A DNA stretch of 50,836 nt from a virus, in IMG/VR virus record IMGVR_UViG_3300025012_000127, positions 1 to 50,836 of that record. One strand, 5' to 3'. Positions 40,585-50,124 of this stretch are shown here, piece by piece (the first letter of the stretch is position 1; each line of letters begins with the position of its first letter). Position numbers and translations under genes: made by a program. The notes under the pieces were generated by a model. That model ran no database searches. It was given only the letters and a program-made list of their open reading frames with translations, and was not told the DNA's origin.

Positions 40585-41882
40585 CAGACACTCCCGTACT
40601 GGATTTCACCAGTTTTAAATACAGCAGATGTTACCTTATCTCCTGCTGTGTATAGATAACCGTAAACATAAAGTTGAAGCAACCTAGATACTGTAGGAAC
40701 TGTACTAGTATGAACAACAGAAATTTCATCAGTCTTCGCCATGTAAACAATTACATTATCAGATTGACGATAAATTCTAATTTCTGTCAGCTCAGTCTGC
40801 ACTGAAAACATGGTCTTTACCATTGTTCCATTTTCATATACTCTTACTCCATTCTGATCGCAGATGATACTATGCATGAACCTTGCCACTCCTGCCCCTT
40901 CCATTCCCTTGTTAGCAATGCTGATACAGGCACTCGTCACCCCGGATGCCGCAGTGAATTTGATGAACGTGCCAGAAGCAAGAGGATCGATCGACCGTGC
41001 CCAGGTATTCCAGCCACTATTAGTCAGTTGTAGAATCTCCTGATAAGTAAGAGGTTCGTTTACACTGGTTGTTGGTTCCTGCGCAGGCATGGTGGTTTCG
41101 ACAGTATAAGTAACGGTCGGTACAGATGTTGGATCAATGAGTGACGTGCCGTCATTGTAAGTACCTGATTCCCCCAACGGAACAACCGGCTGATTATACC
41201 CATCAGCCATCGTGATATCGAAAATCTCCCCCCACGACTCGCCATCAGGAAGTTCTTGATATATCCACTTTGACCTGTCTTCTTGCAGGATTGTGTCCTT
41301 GAGTGCGTCGTAAGTATCTTGGTTGAAGTTGGTGGAATCTTCAGAAAGAGTCTGAGTAGGCTTGGCATTTTCGTACTCAACAAAGTGATACAGTCCATAC
41401 CCTACAAAACCGACCCAGAAAGCGAGATAACTATCATCAGGATATGAGTATTTCGACACGCCTAGTTCACTCTTCCCTTGATACCAGACGATATTGTGAT
41501 GGTTCACCCTCGCCTGCATGTCGGTGGCAGTACCATCCCAGTCGTTCGGATACAGCGTCCGCATCATATCATTTTCCTGTGCTGTCGTGGCAAGATAGAT
41601 GCCCTTCTTGCCAGTTCTCACTCCATCAGGTGGAGCATCACCAATAAATCCGTCAGGGTAAAAAATCCCCTTGCTTGTCATGGTGTAACCAGACACTAGA
41701 CTACCAGTCTCATCTATCCATTGATCGTTATCTAACTGAGTCCAGCCGTCCGGTATATAGTAATAACTCATGGTAGACTGTTCAGATGTACCGGTAGTCG
41801 TAGAGGTATAACCTTCAGTCCCAGCCGTACTACCGTAGCGAGTAACAAGTTCATATTTGTAATCTTTTATTAGTGTGCTCAT
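40584..41882 (-). CDS. 432-residue tail protein, probable fibre or lectin-like
   Basis: The start is placed at 41882 because it overlaps the upstream stop (ATGA); the longer frame to 41945 only extends into that gene. Thr/Tyr/Ser/Gly-rich with beta-sandwich character; residues about 300-430 look like a jelly-roll carbohydrate-binding domain. Late structural context; host adhesion is inference. Confidence 0.7.
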   Translation of the reverse strand: MSTLIKDYKYELVTRYGSTAGTEGYTSTTTGTSEQSTMSYYYIPDGWTQLDNDQWIDETGSLVSGYTMTSKGIFYPDGFIGDAPPDGVRTGKKGIYLATTAQENDMMRTLYPNDWDGTATDMQARVNHHNIVWYQGKSELGVSKYSYPDDSYLAFWVGFVGYGLYHFVEYENAKPTQTLSEDSTNFNQDTYDALKDTILQEDRSKWIYQELPDGESWGEIFDITMADGYNQPVVPLGESGTYNDGTSLIDPTSVPTVTYTVETTMPAQEPTTSVNEPLTYQEILQLTNSGWNTWARSIDPLASGTFIKFTAASGVTSACISIANKGMEGAGVARFMHSIICDQNGVRVYENGTMVKTMFSVQTELTEIRIYRQSDNVIVYMAKTDEISVVHTSTVPTVSRLLQLYVYGYLYTAGDKVTSAVFKTGEIQYGSV

Positions 41883-43669
41883 GGCATTCCTATTGCATAT
41901 TTGTCGTATGGTCCGACTGGACTTTGTGGAACAATCGGTGGACACTGGTATGCGGCGAGAGCATCAGCTCTTGGATCGTCACCATAAAGACCGAGAGAAA
42001 AGTTATCAGCGTCTCCAACCGGGAAAGGAAGTTCACCCATTACCTGCCATGGTGCGGTGCTTGCATCTTCTGTTTCGGTTGCGGCGGTCCAGTTCAGGGA
42101 AGCGAAGGCGTATTTCTCAACATCATCCACCGTATGCTTTACAACCCCAATCAGGAATATCCGTTCAGGAGTAACCATGCAGGGGCGGACGCTGATAAGT
42201 TGAACACCATCAGGACATCCTGGCAATGCAGTCCAGCCGGAAAATGGAGAACCGTAATGCACCGCCCGCACTCCGACTTTGACCTTGTTGCTTACGCATA
42301 GGTAAAGATTAGTATCATCGAACACGCCTGCGTAGGTGATATCTGGTCGCACTCCCTCCTCTCCTGAGACTTGCGATGGAACGAGGACGGTTGCCAGAAA
42401 TAACCCTGTTGTCGTAAACTTGACCGCTCCATACTTCCTTGTCCATGTGTAAATGATTCCATCATGTGCATGGAACATTACAGAGTCATATGGCACTGTG
42501 AAATTTACATTCGGGTACGCCCCGGCAATCTGTTCAAACATCCGCTTGGCATTGAACCAATCCCCTGAGACTGTTACGGTAGCAAGGTCAACAAGCAGTG
42601 GCATGAACTGATTCGAGTTGATCAGGTGCACATTCCCGCCTACAGTCATGGAATAGAACAATCTCCACTTATCTTCGTCGGGATTATCATCGTAATAATC
42701 TCTTGCTTCGCAAGCCTCGACACTCCCAGAAAACACATGGCAGGAAGCATTGACCGCGTGAAAGAAACTGTTATTCTGTGCATACGACCCAATCGGTTCG
42801 CATGATCCATCGTTTAATGAGTTGCTGAGGATGAGTCGTAAAGCTTCAGGCATATCTGTGTTCAGAATCTCGCTGAAATAGATATTATCCTGCGTGCTGA
42901 AATCAACGTCAATATTATATCCGACTGCCTTTCTTTGTGGGTCGCCAACAAAGTCATAAATCCAGGAACTGTGAAACGTGGTGTACCGATCCGTTCCCGT
43001 CTTCTGGTAAACTCTCCAAGGAGTATACGCAGTCTCGTATTCAATATGTCTGGCTACACATTTAATCCTTCTGGCTTGGTTTCCGTTGGAGATATAGAAA
43101 GAACCTGTTTTCTCAAAAACTTGCCTCCACCAGTCAAAGACCCCGTCCCCTGCAAGATCGTACTTCATTGCATCTGATACTGTGACATTAAAGACCTCTC
43201 CATGAAAAGGGAGCAGTACAGGGCAACAAGAATAATCGTCTACCCACACAGTATCGGGACCGCCAGTGTCCCCGTCAATCAGGCCATATGGAGATTGATT
43301 AACCGCAGGGATAAACTTCACAGGATAATACCCAGCCTCAACAGGTATCTGCCCAGCAAAGAACGTAGTGAACTCACCAGAAACTCCCAAATCTTTAAAC
43401 AGCACATACAAGTCTTGGGCTGGATTGAACCCACCCGCCCAGTAATCAGCGGCCGCTATCTTGATTCCGTCCTGTGTCGAGCAGGCCACAATTGCACCCA
43501 TCGGAGCAGTAACTCTGCCCCCATCAATCTCGCCAAGTTGCCACACCTTGAACCTGAATCCATCCCAGATCGGACAAGCCGAAGGAATATCCATCTCTTT
43601 AATCTGAGCGAGTTTCTTCTTAGCAAACCATCTGCGCTTTAGGCTGCGATCGCCGTCAAAGGTAATCAT
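41879..43669 (-). CDS. 596-residue structural tail protein
   Basis: Beta-rich throughout, with propeller-like strands in the C-terminal half (AHDGIIYTWTRKYGAVKFTT). Trp/Cys content suggests an extracellular or virion setting. Overlaps both neighbours by four bases (ATGA), so co-translated with them. Likely tail hub or fibre base; no enzyme motif seen. Confidence 0.7.
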   Translation of the reverse strand: MITFDGDRSLKRRWFAKKKLAQIKEMDIPSACPIWDGFRFKVWQLGEIDGGRVTAPMGAIVACSTQDGIKIAAADYWAGGFNPAQDLYVLFKDLGVSGEFTTFFAGQIPVEAGYYPVKFIPAVNQSPYGLIDGDTGGPDTVWVDDYSCCPVLLPFHGEVFNVTVSDAMKYDLAGDGVFDWWRQVFEKTGSFYISNGNQARRIKCVARHIEYETAYTPWRVYQKTGTDRYTTFHSSWIYDFVGDPQRKAVGYNIDVDFSTQDNIYFSEILNTDMPEALRLILSNSLNDGSCEPIGSYAQNNSFFHAVNASCHVFSGSVEACEARDYYDDNPDEDKWRLFYSMTVGGNVHLINSNQFMPLLVDLATVTVSGDWFNAKRMFEQIAGAYPNVNFTVPYDSVMFHAHDGIIYTWTRKYGAVKFTTTGLFLATVLVPSQVSGEEGVRPDITYAGVFDDTNLYLCVSNKVKVGVRAVHYGSPFSGWTALPGCPDGVQLISVRPCMVTPERIFLIGVVKHTVDDVEKYAFASLNWTAATETEDASTAPWQVMGELPFPVGDADNFSLGLYGDDPRADALAAYQCPPIVPQSPVGPYDKYAIGMP

Positions 43670-44754
43670 TCGATGATCTCAGTCTGCCCTGAGAAGTTTG
43701 TCCAGAAATGCGGCAGATAGGAGTATGAAGAATCAAGGTAGTTGTTCAGCCCCCCGATAAATGGCGCTGAGATAACATTTTTCTCAAACCACCAAGTTAG
43801 CAGGTCATATATACAGAAAATTCTTGATGATGTAATGAACATTGCGGTGGATGTCGGGCCAAGCGCGGTGAAGTTCCCTGACACATCGGAGAAGGCTTGC
43901 AACTCATCATTAACAACCTGCGCTGCCCAGACAGTGCTATCCAATTTGAACGCATACACTGAACTGCCAGTAGTAACTACATGCTCGGTTGTTCCCGACA
44001 GGGTAAGTCCAGTATCTATCCATCCTGTTATGTTCCACGATTCGTTAAGGGCCGCTCGGTATATGGTAGTAAGGTCTACACCACCCGATGTACCGCTGAT
44101 GAGGTACAGATCGTCCCCGAGTGGGAACATCTTATGGCGCGTCTGCGCTTGCGGGAGATTTGCCTGCGCCGAGAATGTCCCTGAGAACTCTCCAGTCTGT
44201 GAAATGTCTACCGCGAAACAACTAATTCTCTCAAGACCTGCACTGGCTCCATAATTCCCCCCAGAAACTATCATCCTTCCCTTGAATAACACCGGAGAAA
44301 TGTGTTCGGCATCTAATGGGTTAGCAAGAACATCTGTAGAAAACGCTCCTATGCTTCCATCTGCCAATATTGGAGTCTTATAAATTGGCGAACTGTAGTA
44401 TTGACTACTTCCTATTTCATGGCCTCCCATCACATAGCAGACCGCACCTGTGGAGCATACCTGCCCCCAGGCATAATGCGTCGGGAATCTGTGGACGTAC
44501 TCACTCCAAGTGCCGAGAGTACCGTCTGTGTTTATCGGTGCCTGGAATATATACGTGCCGGATGAATCAAGCTCGTTCTGAAGGTTGCCGGAAATAGTAT
44601 AAGCAAACCCGTTCGTAACCAATGTCGCAGTCTGCATGACATGGCAAGGCATGGGTGTTTCGGTGTTAACCCACACCAACTCACCATTTGTCTCATTGTT
44701 GAACGAATACTGCTCAAGCCAGGGCTGCCCTGTGTCGTAGATTTTTATAGCCAT
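43666..44754 (-). CDS. 362-residue kelch-like beta-propeller tail protein
   Basis: Repeated blades of about 45-50 residues with Gly-Gly ends (CYVMGGHEIGSSQYYS, MIVSGGNYGASAG, LYLISGTSGGVDL, VYAFKLDSTVW) and the LPQAQTRHKMFPLGDDLYLI pattern of kelch motifs. Such propellers in phage fibres bind host surface glycans. Tight overlaps on both sides. Confidence 0.74.
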   Translation of the reverse strand: MAIKIYDTGQPWLEQYSFNNETNGELVWVNTETPMPCHVMQTATLVTNGFAYTISGNLQNELDSSGTYIFQAPINTDGTLGTWSEYVHRFPTHYAWGQVCSTGAVCYVMGGHEIGSSQYYSSPIYKTPILADGSIGAFSTDVLANPLDAEHISPVLFKGRMIVSGGNYGASAGLERISCFAVDISQTGEFSGTFSAQANLPQAQTRHKMFPLGDDLYLISGTSGGVDLTTIYRAALNESWNITGWIDTGLTLSGTTEHVVTTGSSVYAFKLDSTVWAAQVVNDELQAFSDVSGNFTALGPTSTAMFITSSRIFCIYDLLTWWFEKNVISAPFIGGLNNYLDSSYSYLPHFWTNFSGQTEIIE

Positions 44755-45221
44755 TATTCAGCTGGGAATCCAATAGAATAAGAGTTTATAGGTTGCACAA
44801 CCCCTGAAGTCATGTAAGCATTGGCAATAATCAAGTCTTTGCCGACCGTACCAACTGTACCTTGTGTGCGTTTCTCAGTTGTACTCAACACTCCAGTGTC
44901 AGAACTCAATACTCCCCGATAGAAAGAAGCATAGCCAGATGCAGCATTGGTGCCACTCCATACTTCTGCCGCTGCCTTGGCAATAACACCTGCTGAAGGA
45001 GCATCAAACGTCCCACCAGTACCACCACCATTTACAGAAATGATGCAAAGCAGAGTAGCTGCTCCAAGAGTTGCATCAGCTGTAGCAGGGATAAGAGCAT
45101 CCGCAGCAGCCTGGCTAGTTGCAGATCCATAAATCTTAATAAGATATCCACTCATACCGGTTGAGAAAGCACCAGTACCAAGCATGTAGTTTCGTAATCC
45201 TGTACTTACTTTAAAAGCCAT
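44754..45221 (-). CDS. 155-residue tail fibre/decoration family protein
   Basis: Ala/Gly/Thr-rich beta protein. KVSTGLRNYMLGTGAFSTGM then LIKIYGS and RGVLSSDTGVL recall small phage fibre proteins placed next to the DUF at 45230. Shares the 'SYSIGFP' type end. Structural. Confidence 0.7.
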   Translation of the reverse strand: MAFKVSTGLRNYMLGTGAFSTGMSGYLIKIYGSATSQAAADALIPATADATLGAATLLCIISVNGGGTGGTFDAPSAGVIAKAAAEVWSGTNAASGYASFYRGVLSSDTGVLSTTEKRTQGTVGTVGKDLIIANAYMTSGVVQPINSYSIGFPAE

Positions 45222-45229
45222 ATTTCACC

Positions 45230-45625
45230 TCAATCCAGTGCGGCGATGATTTCGCCAATTTCAAAAGTTAGGGGGCTGGCATTGCTGATCGACCTTGGAG
45301 TAGCGAGTGCTCCATACATAAGGCAATTTCCAACCGTAGCCGCTGTCCAGATACTCACATGCGTTACAGCATACGTTCCAGCTGCAACTGCTGGTGTAAA
45401 TACAACTTGTGTCGTACTAGCAGATGAGCCAGTAGTTGCTGTTCCCATAGTAACAGCTTGACGCACGTAGTCTGCATCAGTACCAACAACCATTTCAGCA
45501 GTTGCCCCAGTTTCAGTTGGATCTGCAGTATGGATAGCCACAAACCAAGCCGTCGGTCTAGTTACCGAATCAGTATTGAATGCCCAGTTGATAAGGAGAT
45601 TTTCGCCGTAAGTTGTGAATGACAT
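45230..45625 (-). CDS. 131-residue tail fibre-like protein
   Basis: The opening (SFTTYGENLLINWAFNTDS, then PTAWFVAIHTADPTETG) and YVRQAVTMG, THVSIWTAA, LTFEIGEI match a common family of short phage tail fibre-like proteins. A strong AGGAGG ribosome site suggests high expression, as for a surface or decoration protein. Confidence 0.78.
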   Translation of the reverse strand: MSFTTYGENLLINWAFNTDSVTRPTAWFVAIHTADPTETGATAEMVVGTDADYVRQAVTMGTATTGSSASTTQVVFTPAVAAGTYAVTHVSIWTAATVGNCLMYGALATPRSISNASPLTFEIGEIIAALD

Positions 45626-45634
45626 ATCTCCTCC

Positions 45635-46141
45635 TTATGCCGAAACGAGTGCGAACCCGACCGGAACTCGTAATGCACCAAGATTGGCCATGGTAAACGG
45701 AGATGCAAACAGAGCTGCAGAAACAAGCAGCCCAGTATTTGATCCTCGGGTTATTCCAGTTGAAATGAACGCTCCACGAATAGTAGCCGCTCCAGTGAAT
45801 GCAAATTCATTTGGTGATGCTGAAGTAGTAATAGATCCAGCAACTGGTGCTGGAAGAGTTAAAGTCAATCTATTTGTACCAGTCGTAGTATAACTAGTAT
45901 TCTCTCCACAAGCAGCCATGAATGTAGTCATTGTATCAGTTGCCAATGGAGTATAGTTATTTTCAAACAACGAAAGATAATAAGTCGAGTATTGACTACC
46001 ACCTCTCAATGCAGCATTGAGTATGTATGTAATCATCTCCGCTGGCATGAGATTATGCACCTCTTGTTGAGAGATAATCTGCTCATCCTCGCCTACATGT
46101 GTCGGAGTATAAATGAATCCGACTTTGTATTCATTGTTCAT
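45635..46141 (-). CDS. 168-residue tail/decoration protein
   Basis: The C-terminal half (TNRLTLTLPAPVAGSITTSA and ATIRGAFISTGI) is a distant relative of the 45230 family. An N-terminal helical part (NLMPAEMITYILNAALRG) precedes it. The start overlaps the upstream stop (TAATG). Structural by context. Confidence 0.68.
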   Translation of the reverse strand: MNNEYKVGFIYTPTHVGEDEQIISQQEVHNLMPAEMITYILNAALRGGSQYSTYYLSLFENNYTPLATDTMTTFMAACGENTSYTTTGTNRLTLTLPAPVAGSITTSASPNEFAFTGAATIRGAFISTGITRGSNTGLLVSAALFASPFTMANLGALRVPVGFALVSA

Positions 46142-47373
46142 TATGCCTCTCTTCGAATTTGTTCAGCAGTTATCCAACTACTTGCTGCCATAGCTGACAT
46201 TGATGAATTATTCAAACTTGTTATAGCTTGTTTCATCCCATTTTCTTCCCTAATCAACATAGCTCCTTTAGTGCTGTAATCTGGTGCTACTTGATCCTCC
46301 TGCATGTTCTTTATTTCTCCTCCATTTCCTGCCATGATTAAACCTCTTGTTGAAAACCAATAAACATTTTTATCTGCTCGTTTTTGTCCTGTCCCAAGTG
46401 ACGCACCATAATCAAGTTTAGTTAATTGCTGAAAGTTCTCAGGGCCACTTCCAGCAAAGAAATAAGTCTTATCCGCTACAATCCAAACTCCATCATCCAC
46501 AGGCTCAACAACAGTTATTTCATCGCTGAATTGAAAAACACTATTACTCAATTGTGAAACAAGATCAGTTGAATATGCTTCAGTCACATATAGCAAATTA
46601 TTTTTCGCAATTAAGATCCGACCATTATGTTCTCGAATAATTTGCCCAGCAGGTGGCTTTGTCATGAATAAAGTTTCAAGAACCTTTCCACCATCATAAG
46701 CAAGTGTTACTGAATAACTCAACGTTCCAATCGCTACATCTCCACATTGATAAAATACTTGACCATTCGCAGTAGTCATGTACAAACGAATACCAGTAAC
46801 CTGACTATCACTAGAAGATGGAAGACTTGTAAAAACAAGACTGCTATTATCTATAACTGAAATCGACGTAATATCACTTGCCCCAGATTCATTCCCAAGT
46901 GCATCGTAAAAAGTCAGGCAGCATAAATAAACTCCCGCTCCAAATATTCCAGAAGAACTATAAACTACTGGAGCTAATGGATTACTTATGCCCCAATTTT
47001 TAGCTGCACCATTTATAATCTTTTTTCCTACTAACCCATCACTAAAAAACAACTCATTATTATGCTCATAATGAGCAAAAGTATCACCAAGTATTCCACC
47101 TGAAATATCAGTCTTTGTCCAATCAGCATTAACTTTTTTAATTATTGTCCCTTCAACAATAAACTGTCCTTGTGAACAAGCAAAGCCATACTTTACATCA
47201 AATCCAGCACATCTCTTTGTACTTCCGTTCCGCATTTTGATCTTACCTGCATTAGTAAAATCAACACTTACAGCATTTCTAACCATCGTGCTTGAATCGT
47301 CTGAATTAACTGGCAACGCATGATCTTCAGCTCGATTGTTCATGCCTTTAAAAGGCCCAAGTGAAAGTTTCAT
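46141..47373 (-). CDS. 410-residue packaged-DNA-stabilisation/neck protein, P22 gp10-like outline
   Basis: Starts MKLSLGPFKGMNNRAEDHAL, the GMNN pattern seen at the start of phage neck and stabilisation proteins. The rest is an all-beta propeller (IRLYMTTANGQVFYQC, VWIVADKTYFFAG, YWFSTRGLIMAG). In podoviruses such proteins close the head after packaging. AAGGAGC precedes the ATG. Function inferred from fold and place. Confidence 0.72.
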   Translation of the reverse strand: MKLSLGPFKGMNNRAEDHALPVNSDDSSTMVRNAVSVDFTNAGKIKMRNGSTKRCAGFDVKYGFACSQGQFIVEGTIIKKVNADWTKTDISGGILGDTFAHYEHNNELFFSDGLVGKKIINGAAKNWGISNPLAPVVYSSSGIFGAGVYLCCLTFYDALGNESGASDITSISVIDNSSLVFTSLPSSSDSQVTGIRLYMTTANGQVFYQCGDVAIGTLSYSVTLAYDGGKVLETLFMTKPPAGQIIREHNGRILIAKNNLLYVTEAYSTDLVSQLSNSVFQFSDEITVVEPVDDGVWIVADKTYFFAGSGPENFQQLTKLDYGASLGTGQKRADKNVYWFSTRGLIMAGNGGEIKNMQEDQVAPDYSTKGAMLIREENGMKQAITSLNNSSMSAMAASSWITAEQIRREA

Positions 47374-47384
47374 TTTAGCTCCTT

Positions 47385-48299
47385 TTACTTAAGCATGAAT
47401 CCACGAGTATATGATGGAATAGTTAGTTCGAGAGTTCGCATGGCTTCAAGGAAAAACCTTTTATATTTCAGAGTATTTTTCATTTCATCATCTTTATCAT
47501 CTTCAAGCCTTTCATATGCTTTCCATGCACCAAAATTAACCAATAGCGATTCTTGCAAATGCTCTGGAAGTCCATCAGGAGTATCAGCATCATTAACCAT
47601 ATTAACTGGCTTTCGATAATAATGTAATGTTACTGTTTCACTGCTTGTAGGAATGCCTTGATAATACAACTTTCTACCGTGTTCAATTACTTCAGAAATT
47701 TTCCCTGACTTATTTAACAACGGATAAGTTTCTGCAAACTCAATAAATGATTCTGATATATCAATTTCACTTCCAGTAGAGGATGCTACAAACTGTAAGT
47801 CTCTATGAAAATTAGTTGGCATATTTACATACGCAGCACTTGTAGAAGTTGCAACTGTATCTATTGTAAACAATCCAGTCAAAGGTGGTGTCAGTGAATT
47901 TGGTAATGGATTATCAATTCCATCTAACAACGAAGGCATTCCGCCTGCAATTTCATAAACACCTTGATTGATAAAATCACCTAAAAAATCATATATCGCA
48001 GGATTATCAATAAGAATATTTACTCTATCTATTAATTCTGCAAAAGTATGACTAGATGGTGTTACTGCTGTATCTCCATAAAATATCTGAAGAGTATCAC
48101 CATCAGACATAGAAGAAGTATCATATGCTAATGTAAAAACTTTTCCAACAAGTGTACCTGTGTTTACAGATGAAGTTGAGCTATAAATAATAACTTCATC
48201 TGTACTATTAATTATAGCTTCAATATTATCTTCAGCTACAGTATCAGTGAAAGTTATTGTACCTTCGCTGGCATCAAATACATAATCAGTTCTAAGCAT
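47385..48299 (-). CDS. 304-residue neck/head-tail adaptor candidate
   Basis: N-terminal beta domain (about 1-80), then a helical core (FAELIDRVNILIDNPAIYDF, 85-104) and a C-terminal helical domain (GLPEHLQESLLVNFGAWKAY onward). The layout and its place next to the stabilisation protein suit a tail tube/adaptor. GGAG is upstream. Confidence 0.66.
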   Translation of the reverse strand: MLRTDYVFDASEGTITFTDTVAEDNIEAIINSTDEVIIYSSTSSVNTGTLVGKVFTLAYDTSSMSDGDTLQIFYGDTAVTPSSHTFAELIDRVNILIDNPAIYDFLGDFINQGVYEIAGGMPSLLDGIDNPLPNSLTPPLTGLFTIDTVATSTSAAYVNMPTNFHRDLQFVASSTGSEIDISESFIEFAETYPLLNKSGKISEVIEHGRKLYYQGIPTSSETVTLHYYRKPVNMVNDADTPDGLPEHLQESLLVNFGAWKAYERLEDDKDDEMKNTLKYKRFFLEAMRTLELTIPSYTRGFMLK

Positions 48300-48320
48300 T
48301 AGAAGAGCTCCAATATTGTA

Positions 48321-48560
48321 TTATAAATCATCAGGTGTAATTGGAACAGTTATAAAATTTTCTTCAGGTTCAGGCCTATGCACAGGAACACTTTGTTTCT
48401 CACCTAACGGTTTCGGATCTGTATAATGTGAATGCTTCTCTTCCCAACAAGTATCAGCACAAACAAACAATTTATCCCAAGTCATTCTACATTCAGATGC
48501 ATATCGTTGGAATCCGCATTGATCACAGATTACTAAATAATCACCAGGTTTATATGACAT
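48321..48560 (-). CDS. 79-residue phage zinc-ribbon protein
   Basis: The sequence around CDQCGFQRYASECRMTWDKL and VCADTCWEEKH is a recurrent phage family with a four-Cys zinc ribbon; I recall it widely near head or lysis genes. AAGGAT precedes the ATG. The Pro/Glu-rich tail is disordered. Role not known. Confidence 0.8.
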   Translation of the reverse strand: MSYKPGDYLVICDQCGFQRYASECRMTWDKLFVCADTCWEEKHSHYTDPKPLGEKQSVPVHRPEPEENFITVPITPDDL

Positions 48561-48563
48561 AAT

Positions 48564-48965
48564 TTATCCTTCACGATAAAAACGATGGCCTTTAATTTCA
48601 ACAATGAATTTCATCCCCTTCGCCCAGTATGGCGGCTGGTGGTTCGGCATCCCTAGCAAGGCATAATAATGTGTTGCCCCATAAAGTGTGTCACCAGCCA
48701 GCCATTCATTGAGTCCTGCCTGAGCATTTTCCAATACCTTTGCTGCAGTAACAACATTTCTAATCCAAACAGACGGATGATCTAGACCTAAGTTGAAACA
48801 ACTAAATTGCTTTCGTGATAGCACAACATTTGACACTGGCCAGTTATTTTTCTTCGCCCGATTAAGAATAACTTTGGCGACTGCTTTTTGTCCAGCAACT
48901 GACTCCCCCCTAGCCTCATGATAGATTGTCAAAGTTAGCCAAAACAGGGCTTGTGTTATATCCAT
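48564..48965 (-). CDS. SleB/Hydrolase_2-family cell wall hydrolase (endolysin)
   Basis: Peptidoglycan hydrolase for host lysis. Of 133 residues, IYHEARGESVAGQKAVAKVI (catalytic Glu16 in HEARGE) with NRAKKNNWPVSNVVL and QFSCFN are the standard SleB motifs. No signal peptide, so it needs the membrane proteins nearby for release. It overlaps the upstream gene's stop (TAATG). Confidence 0.9.
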   Translation of the reverse strand: MDITQALFWLTLTIYHEARGESVAGQKAVAKVILNRAKKNNWPVSNVVLSRKQFSCFNLGLDHPSVWIRNVVTAAKVLENAQAGLNEWLAGDTLYGATHYYALLGMPNHQPPYWAKGMKFIVEIKGHRFYREG

Positions 48966-49690
48966 TAACTCACCACCTTCCTAGCAAATGCACACTCACC
49001 ACCGCGTTTCATAAATACTTCTGCAAAATCATCAAGATCCATCACCCAGTAGCCGTTACGAATACGATTCCATAATGGCCATGAGTTTGGTCCGCCAATA
49101 AGCCTGTGGTATAGATTAATAAACGTAGCCGCTGAACAATGTCCACCAACAACCTCCCCACCTGGAGTACTAAGTCCGTCTACTTCCCTGGGATACATCA
49201 TACCCTCAGTCCATTCAAGCCCAAGAATAGCACTACCGTAATAATCAATACCACGAATAACTTCATCAACAGTTCTTGCTCGACAATATGATTCAATCAA
49301 ACCTTCTTGCTTTGCAGTCTGCATTACTGCTGCAAGTGACGTGCCATAACTAATTGGCTTCGATCCCGGTCTTTCCGAGCCTGGCCATTGATCATTATCC
49401 TGGCAACGAAAGTAAAACTCAAGCGCCCATTCATCTCCAAGAGTTCTTATCCCAGGCTCATGCTCAAGAAATGCTGCAAATCCAAATCCTCCGCAAGCAC
49501 TCCACTTATCTTGATTAAGCAATGGCTCTTTGAATTTCTTTACACGATACTTGCTGATCAATTCTCGATATCGTAAGTCAATACCATCATCAATAGGTGG
49601 TACTGCAAGAAGATTCGGAGCAAGAGGATCAGGCTGAAAGATCAAACCACAACGTGAGTCTTGCGTTTCGCTACCATCTTTGAGTATCAT
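48965..49690 (-). CDS. Papain-like (C1-type) cysteine peptidase
   Basis: 241 residues with Gln60, Cys66 (NQDKWSACGGFGF), His184 (VVGGHCSAATFIN) and Asn202 (GPNSWPLWN): the papain oxyanion Gln and Cys-His-Asn triad in order with normal spacing. No signal peptide. It sits between the endolysin and a membrane coiled-coil protein, so it may cut envelope protein during lysis or mature a virion protein (inference). The start overlaps the 49687 gene. Confidence 0.82.
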   Translation of the reverse strand: MILKDGSETQDSRCGLIFQPDPLAPNLLAVPPIDDGIDLRYRELISKYRVKKFKEPLLNQDKWSACGGFGFAAFLEHEPGIRTLGDEWALEFYFRCQDNDQWPGSERPGSKPISYGTSLAAVMQTAKQEGLIESYCRARTVDEVIRGIDYYGSAILGLEWTEGMMYPREVDGLSTPGGEVVGGHCSAATFINLYHRLIGGPNSWPLWNRIRNGYWVMDLDDFAEVFMKRGGECAFARKVVS

Positions 49691-50109
49691 CTCTTTACCT
49701 TTCGTGGTTCATTTATCTTAGACTTGGTCTGTTCAAATTGCATATAGGTCAAGGTTGTTATATTACTATTCATATCTGTAATTGCTCGAAGAAGCGCTTC
49801 ATATCGTTCATCAGTTCTAGCTTGCCCTTGGGCAAGTGTATCAACTTGTTTTGATAAAGTCCTAATATCTGATGACATAGCAGCAGCATTAGCAGTATAC
49901 TGCATTCGCATATCATCCTTTATTTCCTTAGCATAAATATATGAGCCAGCTACAAATGCTGTAATCAAGACCGCCCAGCCTGCTATACCAGACTGCCATC
50001 TTTGAGAATTTTGTCTCCGCTCCACCTCGTCACCATGCACACCACATACACCAGTCTCAGCAAAATTACATTTCACTGTCTCGTGCTCGCCTATTTCATG
50101 CTCGGACAT
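49687..50109 (-). CDS. Membrane protein with C-terminal coiled coil, lysis-cassette type
   Basis: 140 residues. N-terminal soluble Cys/His part (CNFAETGVCGVHGDE, 14-28), one membrane span (about 42-60, GIAGWAVLITAFVAGSYIY), then a coiled coil (about 75-130). Position and form fit a holin accessory or spanin-like protein; not a classical holin. The stop overlaps the peptidase start (ATGA). Confidence 0.66.
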   Translation of the reverse strand: MSEHEIGEHETVKCNFAETGVCGVHGDEVERRQNSQRWQSGIAGWAVLITAFVAGSYIYAKEIKDDMRMQYTANAAAMSSDIRTLSKQVDTLAQGQARTDERYEALLRAITDMNSNITTLTYMQFEQTKSKINEPRKVKR

Positions 50110-50124
50110 TCGATCCCCTTTTTG